Shown here one piece after another: positions 57,155 to 64,000 of a DNA stretch of 64,000 bases. A model generated the notes under the pieces. The model did no database searches and was not told where the DNA came from. It was given only the letters and a program-made list of their open reading frames with translations. Numbering within the stretch: the stretch's first letter is position 1; each line of letters starts with the position of its first letter. Origin of the DNA: Burkholderia arboris. GTDB lineage: Bacteria; Pseudomonadota; Gammaproteobacteria; Burkholderiales; Burkholderiaceae. Made by a program: the position numbers and the translations under genes. The stretch covers positions 62,001 to 126,000 of the forward strand of contig NZ_CABVPX010000007.1 in the NCBI RefSeq assembly GCF_902499125.1, written 5' to 3'.

Positions 57155-58255
57155 TCATGTCGCCGCAGCTCGATGCGCGGCGGTCGCGTGCGGATCTGCC
57201 GGTGCAAAGAGCCGGTTTGCCACGAGCAACGCCGATTGCACGGCGAGCATGCCCGCGTAGGGCAGTGCGCCGACGATCGCCTCGACGGCTTCGTGCCGTG
57301 TCGCGCCCAGCGAACGCGCTTCGTGCATATGAGTGGCGAGCAGGTCGGCATCGGCATTTCGAGCAAGGCACGTCAGGCATGCGATGGCCGTCAGATGCCT
57401 TGCTTTTTCCTGTTCGATCGATTCGAGACTCGCTGTCGTCGCGCCCGGTTCGTCGAGATGACGGGCGAGGTCGGGGGCAATCTCCGCGATGCCGGCCGGC
57501 GCGTATCGATCGGGTTCCCGCGATTGCCGTTCGGCGAACGCATGCGTCTGCTCCGCGCTCGCGCAGCCTTCTGCCGCGTCGAAGACGCCGAGCGCAATGC
57601 GCGCGACCGGCAGCACGAGCGGCCAGCCGATATACCCGGTGAGTTGAATCAGGACTTCCGTCAGTTCGCAGCGTGTCCAGCCGACGCGAAGGCATGCCTG
57701 CAAATGATGCCGTACCGCGTCGTGCTGATTCTCGCTGGCAATGACGATGGCGAGTGCGGCGAGCCGACGCTCCTTGTGCGTCAGCGCAGCACACGGCGCC
57801 TGTCTCCGTTGAAAGAGGCACGCGACGGCCGTTTCGTATTGTCCGAGCAGATCGACCTCGTGGCTGACGTCGATGCCGCGCTCCCGCAGCAACGCCGCGA
57901 CGTGGCGTATACCAGCCATTGCGACGGGTACGCCTGCGTAATAGAGCGTCTGGAAGACGGTTTCCGCCACGGCTTCCGGCGCCCAGCCGGTATTCAACAT
58001 GCCGCCCGCATGGTATTTGAGCGTGGATTCGGCATTGCCCATCGTCGCAAGGACCGCGACGGTAACGAGTTCGCGATGCTCCAGCGAGAGATTCGGGCGG
58101 GCAATGATGTCCGCATAAGCACCCTCGACGAGCAGTCGCTTGAAATCGGGGTCGAGCCTGTCGAGTGCTGCGCTGAGGCTGCTGAAGCCTTCGTGTCCGA
58201 TCGCATGGATGACGGACATGCCGATTTCATGCCTGGATTTCGTCTGGGCTTGCAT
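57155..58255 (-). CDS. Triple carboxymuconolactone-decarboxylase (CMD/AhpD-like) domain protein
   Basis: A 366-residue protein with three recognisable CMD-like helical units: residues ~55-120 (LEHRELVTVAVLATMGNAES, then KYHAGGMLNTGWAPEAVAE), ~158-225 (THKERRLAALAIVIASENQH, HHLQACLRVGWTRCELTEV) and ~280-350 (TAIACLTCLARNAD, HMHEARSLGATRHEAVEAI). Single-domain enzymes are usually ~120 residues. The AhpD-type CxxC is absent, so it is not a peroxidase of that kind. It might decarboxylate a lactone or polyketide acid, or protect against peroxide by another route. It heads the minus-strand pair. Confidence 0.85.
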   Translation of the reverse strand: MQAQTKSRHEIGMSVIHAIGHEGFSSLSAALDRLDPDFKRLLVEGAYADIIARPNLSLEHRELVTVAVLATMGNAESTLKYHAGGMLNTGWAPEAVAETVFQTLYYAGVPVAMAGIRHVAALLRERGIDVSHEVDLLGQYETAVACLFQRRQAPCAALTHKERRLAALAIVIASENQHDAVRHHLQACLRVGWTRCELTEVLIQLTGYIGWPLVLPVARIALGVFDAAEGCASAEQTHAFAERQSREPDRYAPAGIAEIAPDLARHLDEPGATTASLESIEQEKARHLTAIACLTCLARNADADLLATHMHEARSLGATRHEAVEAIVGALPYAGMLAVQSALLVANRLFAPADPHATAAHRAAAT

Positions 58256-58471
58256 GGTGAGTCAATCGCTCGAATGAAGAAAATATCGACGTTGTGATCA
58301 TATTCGCGTGCCCGGAATGCGATTCTGAACTTTTATGAACTTTCACCGGCGCGCGTTTTTCCGCGTCTAGAATCAGCGACATTAAACGGTGTCGATTAAT
58401 TTCAAGCATGTGGGATCGCTCACCGGATCGCTGTAAGAAATCCGTCACATCGACGCAATCAGGAGAGTGCA
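58256..58471. promoter_or_regulatory. Divergent promoter region of the polyketide locus
   Basis: 216 bp, AT-rich relative to the genes around it, between the CMD-like gene and the SDR gene. It must carry promoters in both directions. No clear operator palindrome was seen. Confidence 0.5.
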
Positions 58472-59230
58472 GTGCTGAAGCTTCGGGAGAAGGTCGCGCT
58501 GGTGACCGGAGGAAGTTCCGGTATCGGCCGGGCCACGGCGTTGTTGTTTGCCAGGGAAGGTGCGAGGGTCGCGATTGCGTCGCGCCGTATTGAAGAAGGG
58601 CTGGCCGTCGTCGAAGAGATCCGCAAAGCGGGAGGCGAGTCGATGTTCGTGAAAACCGACGTTTCCCGGGCCGAGGATTGCGCCAATGCGGTCGCAAGAA
58701 CGGTTGGCGAATTCGGAAAACTCGATGTCGCCTTCAATAATGCCGGCGTTGAAGCGTTCGGCAAAACCGTGGCCGACACGGACGAGGCCAGTTGGGATTT
58801 CGTCATGAACATCAATCTGAAAGGGATGTTCCTCTCGATGAAATACGAAATTCCAGAAATGCTGAAGGCCGGCGGCGGCTCGATCGTCAATATGTCGTCG
58901 ACTTACGGCCTTGTGGCATCGGCATTCGGGGGCAGCAGTTATCACGCGTCGAAGGCCGGCATCCTCGGGCTGACGAAAGCGGCCGCGCTCGAATACGCGA
59001 AGCAGCATATCCGCGTCAATGCGATTTGCCCCGCGTTCGTCGCGACGGCGATGGTCGAGAACTTTCTCGAGGAAACCGGGATGACCGATCAGATCAGGAG
59101 CTTTCATCCGATCGGACGCCTGGGTACCGAAAAGGAGATCGCGGAGGCCGTCGTGTTCCTCGCGAGCGATGCATCTTCCTTCATGACCGGCACCGCGCTG
59201 TCGGTGGATGGCGGCATGGCGGCGGCCTGA
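58472..59230 (+). CDS. NADP(H)-type short-chain dehydrogenase/reductase
   Basis: A 252-residue classical SDR. Cofactor loop TGGSSGIG (12-19); the basic pair after strand 2 (ASRR, 37-40) favours NADP(H). The catalytic set is Asn114, Ser near 143, Tyr157 and Lys161 (YHASK). It starts at GTG 58472 with GGAG upstream. A reduction of acetoacetyl-CoA to 3-hydroxybutyryl-CoA, as PhaB does, would fit the next genes; a ketoreductase acting on the polyketide is the alternative. Confidence 0.9.
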   Translation: MLKLREKVALVTGGSSGIGRATALLFAREGARVAIASRRIEEGLAVVEEIRKAGGESMFVKTDVSRAEDCANAVARTVGEFGKLDVAFNNAGVEAFGKTVADTDEASWDFVMNINLKGMFLSMKYEIPEMLKAGGGSIVNMSSTYGLVASAFGGSSYHASKAGILGLTKAAALEYAKQHIRVNAICPAFVATAMVENFLEETGMTDQIRSFHPIGRLGTEKEIAEAVVFLASDASSFMTGTALSVDGGMAAA

Positions 59231-59290
59231 CATACCGCCACCCTCACGGGTTTCGTCGCGAGCACGCATACCCGCCGGATCAATTCTTTC

Positions 59291-60580
59291 ATGGATATCG
59301 ATATGGATACCAAAATGTTGGACATGGTTGCCGGAACGAGAAACACCCAGCCCGAGCTTTTCGACACCGGTTGCCCGATCCCGTTGGGCTTTGTGCCGAA
59401 GAAGATGCATGCATGGACGATTCGCCGCGAAAACCACGGAGAGCCGCAACGCGCGTTTACGAAGGAAATCGTCGATGTGCCGTCGATCGGCCCCAATGAC
59501 GTGCTGATTCTCGTGATGGCGGCCGGCGTCAACTACAACGGCGTGTGGGCCGCCCTGGGGCAGCCGTTTTCGGTGCTTGACCTGCATGACGACCCGTATC
59601 ACATCACGGGTTCCGATGCGTCCGGCATCGTATGGGCCGTCGGGGCGAACGTGCGGAAGTGGAAGGTTGGCGATGAAGTGGTCGCGCATTGTTCGCAGGT
59701 CGATGGCGACGACGAAGAATGCAACGGCGGCGATCCGATGTTGTCTCCTTCGCAGCGTATCTGGGGATACGAAACGTCCCACGGTTCGTTCGCGCAATTC
59801 GCACGCGTACAGGCCACGCAACTGATGCCGCGCCCGAAGCACCTCACGTGGGCCGCGAGTGCGTGCTACACGCTCACGCTCGCGACCGCGTATCGCATGC
59901 TGTTCGGCCACAAGCCCCACGTGCTTTCGGCGGGGCAATCGGTGCTCGTCTGGGGGGCGGCTGGCGGCTTGGGAACGATGGCGATTCAGCTCGCGGCCCT
60001 GGTCGGCGCACGTCCCGTCGCGGTGGTCTCCGACGATTCGAAAGCCGAGTTCGTCAAGCGCCTCGGCGCGGTGGGCGTCATCAACCGTTCGCAGTTTTCG
60101 TGCTGGGGCGTGCCGCCGTCCGTCGACGAGAAGGAAGCCTACGCAACCTATGTCGACGGCGTGAAGAAGTTCGGCAAGGCGATCTGGGACGCACTCGGCG
60201 AAAAGCGCGACGTCGACATGGTGTTCGAACACCCGGGCCGGAACACGTTCGCGCCGTCCTGCTATGTCGTGAAGCGCGGAGGCATGGTCGTGTTCTGCGC
60301 CGCCACGAGCGGCTACGACCTGACCTGCGACGCGCGCTACGTATGGATGCGACAGAAGCGCATCCAGGGCAGCCATTTCGCGAACCTCAAGGAGGCGGCA
60401 CAGGCGAACCGGCTCGTGATGAGCGGCAGGATCGATCCGTGCCTGTCCGAAGTGTTTCCCTGGCACCGTCTGCCGGAGGCGCACGCGAAGATCCGCGGGA
60501 ATCAGCATCTGCCGGGGAACATGGCGGTGCTGGTGCAGGCAAGCAGCAGCGACGATCTCGACGCGGCCCGACGCCACTGA
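59291..60580 (+). CDS. ccr: Crotonyl-CoA carboxylase/reductase (CCR)
   Basis: A 429-residue MDR-superfamily enzyme with the CCR layout. Family marks are VMAAGVNYNGVWAALGQP, ITGSDASGIVWAVG, IWGYETSHGSFAQFARVQA and, at residues 311-318, VFEHPGRN with His314, a position tied to CO2 binding in carboxylating members. The nucleotide loop is VWGAAGGLGTMA. It converts crotonyl-CoA plus CO2 and NADPH to ethylmalonyl-CoA; secondary-metabolite homologues accept longer 2-enoyl-CoAs. It lies 60 bp after the SDR and 31 bp before the polyketide synthase, so it most likely makes that enzyme's extender. Confidence 0.92.
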   Translation: MDIDMDTKMLDMVAGTRNTQPELFDTGCPIPLGFVPKKMHAWTIRRENHGEPQRAFTKEIVDVPSIGPNDVLILVMAAGVNYNGVWAALGQPFSVLDLHDDPYHITGSDASGIVWAVGANVRKWKVGDEVVAHCSQVDGDDEECNGGDPMLSPSQRIWGYETSHGSFAQFARVQATQLMPRPKHLTWAASACYTLTLATAYRMLFGHKPHVLSAGQSVLVWGAAGGLGTMAIQLAALVGARPVAVVSDDSKAEFVKRLGAVGVINRSQFSCWGVPPSVDEKEAYATYVDGVKKFGKAIWDALGEKRDVDMVFEHPGRNTFAPSCYVVKRGGMVVFCAATSGYDLTCDARYVWMRQKRIQGSHFANLKEAAQANRLVMSGRIDPCLSEVFPWHRLPEAHAKIRGNQHLPGNMAVLVQASSSDDLDAARRH

Positions 60581-60611
60581 CATCAAGCATCATTCTTGCC
60601 GAGAGTACGGT

Positions 60612-63600
60612 ATGGACCGGTCAAATACCCATTTGCAACAAGTCGCCATCGTCGGCATGTCGTGCCGCTTTCCAGGCGGCGCTTCCTGTGCGTCGAGCTA
60701 TTGGACACTCCTGAATTCCGGGCGAACGGCGATTCGGGAAACACCGCGCGAGCGGTTCGATATCGACGCGTTCTATTCACCCGATCCCGACCAGCCCGGC
60801 ACCACGTATTCGCGCGTGGCGGGCTACGTCGACGATCCGTTCTTCTTCGACCGCAAATTCTTCCGCACGTCGGCGGCCGAGGCGATGGAGATGGACCCGC
60901 AGCAGCGCTGGATGCTGGAGCTCGCATGGGCCGCGCTCGAGAACGCGGGCATGGCGCCGGGCCGGTTGCGCGGCAAGAACGTCGGGGTTTTCATGACGAC
61001 CGGCGAGGCCGATTATGGCCGGCGCTCGGTATGGTCCGGCGATGCCACGCGCATTACCACCTACTCGAAGCTCGGCAATCTGCGCGCGATGGCGCCGGGC
61101 CGCGTCTCGCACGTGCTGGGCTTGAGCGGCCCGGCGATCTTCGTCGATACGACCTGTTCGTCGTCGCTCGTCGCGATCCATCTTGCCGCACAGAGCCTGC
61201 AGGCAGGCGAGTGCGATGTCGCCATTGCCGGCGGCGTGAACCTGATCCTGGGGCCGGAGGAAACGATCGGCGTCGCGCGGCTTCAGGCGATGTCGGTGTC
61301 CGGTCAGTGTCGGCCCTTCGACGCAAGCGCGGACGGATACATTCGCGGCGAAGGCGGTGGCGCGATCGTGTTGAAGCGGCTTGGCGACGCACGTGCGCAC
61401 GGCGATCGGGTCGACGCGGTGCTGGCCGGGTCGGCCGTCAACAGCGACGGTGCGAGCAATGGCCTCACCGCGCCGAACGGCGCCGCGCAGGAGGCCGTCA
61501 TTCGCCGCGCGATGGCGCGGGCCGGCGTTCGTCCCGAGTCCGTGTCGTATGTGGAGGCGCATGGCACGGGAACGGCGCTGGGCGATCCGATCGAGCTTTC
61601 CGCGTTGCGCAACGTCTATGCCCGCTCCGTCGAACGCGACAAGCCGGTTCTGGTCGGTTCGGTGAAGTCGCAACTGGGGCACCTCGAAGGCGCCGCGGGC
61701 ATGGCGGGTTTCATCAAGGCGATGCTGATTCTGCGTCATCGCCGCGTACCCGCACAGGTGAACTTCGCGACGCCGAATCCGCGCTTTCACTGGGAAGGTT
61801 CGCAACTCGAGATTCCGCGTGAAGGCATACCGCTGGGCAACGGCGAGACGTTCGTCGGCGTGAGCGGCTTCGGCATTACCGGCACCAACGTTCACCTGAT
61901 TCTTTCGACACCCGACGCCTTGCCGGACGCTGCCGCGGAGGTCGAGCGAGAGCGCGTGCTGACGCTTTCGGGCCGGTCGCCCGAGGCCCGCCGGCGCGCC
62001 GCTTCGGCGTGGCGCGACTGGCTCGCGGGCACGCCCGCGCCGTTGCGCGAGGCTTGTCACACGTCGAACGTGCGACGCGATCATTTCGATCACCGGGTCG
62101 CGCTGGTCGGCAGGACGAACGGAGATTTCGTCGCCGCACTCGACGCTTTCCTCACGGAGAATCCGACGGGGCAATGGCACGCGAACGAGCACCCGAAGAA
62201 ACCGCGCGTCGCATTTCTCGTACCCGGCCAAGGGGCATGGAAGCCGGGCGTGGGTGCGGGTCTTTACCAGGGAAACGGATTGTTCCGCAAACACGCGGAC
62301 GTGTGCCTGAGCCTGCTCGGGCCCGACACGGCACGCAACGTGCTGGATGCGATCCTCGGCAGCGCGGCGGGAACGGTGCGCCATCATCCGGGGCAGCTCG
62401 CGCATTTCATCGTGTGCTACGCACTGGCGCGCACGTGGATGGATCTGGGCGTGCAGCCCGATCTGCTGATCGGGCACTCGCTCGGCGAGCATGTTGCCGC
62501 CGTGCTCGGCGGAGTGATGTCGCTCGATGACGGCCTCAAGGCGGTGACGGCCCGCGGTCGCCTTTTCGATACCGAGACGCCGACGGGCGCCATGCTTGCG
62601 GTCGCCACCGGCGTCGACGAGCTTGCCGCACGGTTCGCATTCGGCGCCGACCTGTTCGTGGCCGGCATCAACGGGCCGGCGCAGACCGTCGTGAGCGGCA
62701 CGCAGGCCGCGGTCGAGCTGGTTCAGGACGCGATGGTCGCGGCGGGCAAGCGTGTTTCGCTGCTCAGCACCTACGGCACGCCGGGTCATTCGCCGCTGTT
62801 GAGTTCGATGCGCGATGCGTTTCGTCGCGCACTCGAGCCCCTGACGCTTGCACCGCCATCGATCCCGATCATTTCCACCCTCACGGGCAAACTCGCGACC
62901 GACGCGATTGCCGGGGTCGAGCACTGGCTCGATCTCGTCGAACAGCCGGTGCGCTTTCACGAAGCGTTGCTTGCGGCGTCCGACGGCAAGACCCTCTTCG
63001 TCGAAGTGGGGCCGGGCGCGGCGCTCGCGAAGCTCGCACGCGCGATGGCAAACGGCGATTGGCACAGTGCGGTCGCTTCGCTCGCCGACGGGCCGGATGG
63101 CGACGAGGAAGATGAAGCGACCGGGTTTGCGCACGGCTGCGCACGCCTCTACAGCACGGGACAGACGATCGCGTGGCACCGGCTTTACGGCAACGTGCCG
63201 CGGCCTGCCGAAGCGCCGGGCTATGCCTTCGACGCAGAGCGTTTCGAGTTGCCGTTCCCGGACCGCGCGCCAGCCGGCTTCGAGCGCGGCGTCGCACAAC
63301 ATCGACGCGATCTCGCGGCGAACGACGAGAACCGGCAACCGCATTCTCGAGCGGCCGGGACCGGCGACGGCGCACCACGTGCGGATGCCGCGCACATGCT
63401 CGCGACGCTGCGGGCGATCGCGGCGGAGGTCGCGCCGGACGGCATTACCCTCGTGGATGACCTTTCGCTCGTCGGCCAGGGCTTCGACTCGCTCGCATTG
63501 ACGGAATTGCGCGTGCGTTTGCAACAACACCTCGGCAAGATGCCGCCGATTTCCATGCTCGCGCGCGGAGCGTCGCTCTCGACCCTGGCGGGATGGTTCG

Positions 63601-64000
63601 ACGCGTCGCGCGGCACGGCGCAGCATGACGAAACCGTATCGCCGGACAAGCAGCGCGATCCCGATTCGACGGACGATCGCGGGCTCGTCGTCACGCTGCG
63701 CGAGGGCACGGGGCCGCTCATCGCGCTGGTGCACCCGGTCGGCGGAAATGTGCTCTGTTACCAGGACCTGGCGAACGTATGGCCGGGCGATCCGACGATC
63801 GTCGCGATTCGTCATCCGTACGCCGAACAAGGTCTCATGCCCGAGTATCTTTCGATCGCGCAACTGGCGTCCCGCTATCGCGCCGCGCTGGTGGCCGCAC
63901 GACACCGGCAGCCCGACTATCTCGGCGGCTGGTCGTTCGGCGGGATCGTCGCGCACGAAATGACGGCGCAGTGGGAAGCGGAGGGGACCGCCGCGCCGCC
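60612..64000 (+). CDS. Single-module type I polyketide synthase (KS-AT-ACP-TE), C-terminus outside window
   Basis: At least 1129 residues, open at the window end. KS (~10-430): Cys182 in VDTTCSSSLVAIH, His in VEAHGTGT and KSQLGHLEGAAG. AT (~530-820): FLVPGQGAW, Ser623 in IGHSLGEH, and TPGHS with His726 at the extender-specificity position, where malonyl ATs have HAFH and methylmalonyl ATs YASH. A short linker leads to an ACP (Ser960 in GQGFDSLALTEL) and a thioesterase (Ser1108 in GGWSFGGIVA). No KR, DH or ER domain lies in the visible part. Together with CCR just upstream this suggests one or more extensions with ethylmalonyl-type units, then TE release. ATG 60612 has only a weak ribosome site. 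Confidence 0.92.
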   Translation, partial: MDRSNTHLQQVAIVGMSCRFPGGASCASSYWTLLNSGRTAIRETPRERFDIDAFYSPDPDQPGTTYSRVAGYVDDPFFFDRKFFRTSAAEAMEMDPQQRWMLELAWAALENAGMAPGRLRGKNVGVFMTTGEADYGRRSVWSGDATRITTYSKLGNLRAMAPGRVSHVLGLSGPAIFVDTTCSSSLVAIHLAAQSLQAGECDVAIAGGVNLILGPEETIGVARLQAMSVSGQCRPFDASADGYIRGEGGGAIVLKRLGDARAHGDRVDAVLAGSAVNSDGASNGLTAPNGAAQEAVIRRAMARAGVRPESVSYVEAHGTGTALGDPIELSALRNVYARSVERDKPVLVGSVKSQLGHLEGAAGMAGFIKAMLILRHRRVPAQVNFATPNPRFHWEGSQLEIPREGIPLGNGETFVGVSGFGITGTNVHLILSTPDALPDAAAEVERERVLTLSGRSPEARRRAASAWRDWLAGTPAPLREACHTSNVRRDHFDHRVALVGRTNGDFVAALDAFLTENPTGQWHANEHPKKPRVAFLVPGQGAWKPGVGAGLYQGNGLFRKHADVCLSLLGPDTARNVLDAILGSAAGTVRHHPGQLAHFIVCYALARTWMDLGVQPDLLIGHSLGEHVAAVLGGVMSLDDGLKAVTARGRLFDTETPTGAMLAVATGVDELAARFAFGADLFVAGINGPAQTVVSGTQAAVELVQDAMVAAGKRVSLLSTYGTPGHSPLLSSMRDAFRRALEPLTLAPPSIPIISTLTGKLATDAIAGVEHWLDLVEQPVRFHEALLAASDGKTLFVEVGPGAALAKLARAMANGDWHSAVASLADGPDGDEEDEATGFAHGCARLYSTGQTIAWHRLYGNVPRPAEAPGYAFDAERFELPFPDRAPAGFERGVAQHRRDLAANDENRQPHSRAAGTGDGAPRADAAHMLATLRAIAAEVAPDGITLVDDLSLVGQGFDSLALTELRVRLQQHLGKMPPISMLARGASLSTLAGWFDASRGTAQHDETVSPDKQRDPDSTDDRGLVVTLREGTGPLIALVHPVGGNVLCYQDLANVWPGDPTIVAIRHPYAEQGLMPEYLSIAQLASRYRAALVAARHRQPDYLGGWSFGGIVAHEMTAQWEAEGTAAP

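Noticed and set aside
60777..63956. 1059-residue minus-strand frame
   Set aside because: Antisense to the polyketide synthase, whose catalytic motifs are all on the plus strand.

Overview
The window is GC-rich (AT-rich only in a few intergenic islands), its genes have strong Shine-Dalgarno sites, and it combines a TRAP uptake locus, an afc-type lipid cluster beside a LysR gene that I recognise as shvR, and a trimeric autotransporter adhesin. This points to a Burkholderia cepacia complex bacterium. From memory the afc/shvR locus lies on the third replicon (pC3) of B. cenocepacia and its relatives; I could not check this by search. I see no tRNA, rRNA, CRISPR array or insertion sequence.

Left edge (1-5.4 kb): a secreted polygalacturonase-like lipoprotein (minus strand, cut by the window edge) is divergent from a TRAP transporter (dctP-dctQ-dctM) and an exported lactonase-fold protein. 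Two palindromes lie between the divergent units. The likely role is breakdown and uptake of pectin-derived uronate.

Centre (5.4-33 kb): a minus-strand operon of 23 tightly packed genes (22 plus a small terminal one) runs from a fatty acyl-AMP ligase at 29090 down to 5382. Divergent from it are a desaturase and a diiron protein, giving 24 sizeable genes, and then shvR. The set encodes two adenylating enzymes, a carrier protein, one competent and one apparently dead FabH-like ketosynthase, a citrate-synthase-fold enzyme with an intact catalytic triad, a PLP decarboxylase, two acyl-CoA-dehydrogenase-type proteins, several iron oxygenases, a methyltransferase, two ABC exporters, a LolA-like protein and an outer-membrane barrel. 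It looks like a complete make-and-export pathway for an unusual lipid. The cluster is known for antifungal and colony-morphology phenotypes, but I know of no assigned structure.

33-49.7 kb is more ordinary accessory metabolism: an alpha/beta hydrolase, two MFS transporters, a LysR gene divergent from yceI-azoR-pirin, a YtfQRT-YjfF-type sugar ABC transporter with a small trailing gene, and a two-component system (REC-AraC regulator plus 7TM histidine kinase).

49.7-56.5 kb: an AT-richer 1.4-kb leader, a 1507-residue trimeric autotransporter with a long SLST-repeat stalk, and an OmpA-like lipoprotein, each gene followed by a perfect hairpin.

56.6-64 kb: a second biosynthetic locus. MaoC and a three-domain carboxymuconolactone-decarboxylase-like protein are divergent from an SDR, a crotonyl-CoA carboxylase/reductase and a single-module polyketide synthase (KS-AT-ACP-TE, cut by the window end). 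The AT carries a TPGH motif typical of ethylmalonyl or larger extenders, so this locus appears to make and use its own branched extender unit.
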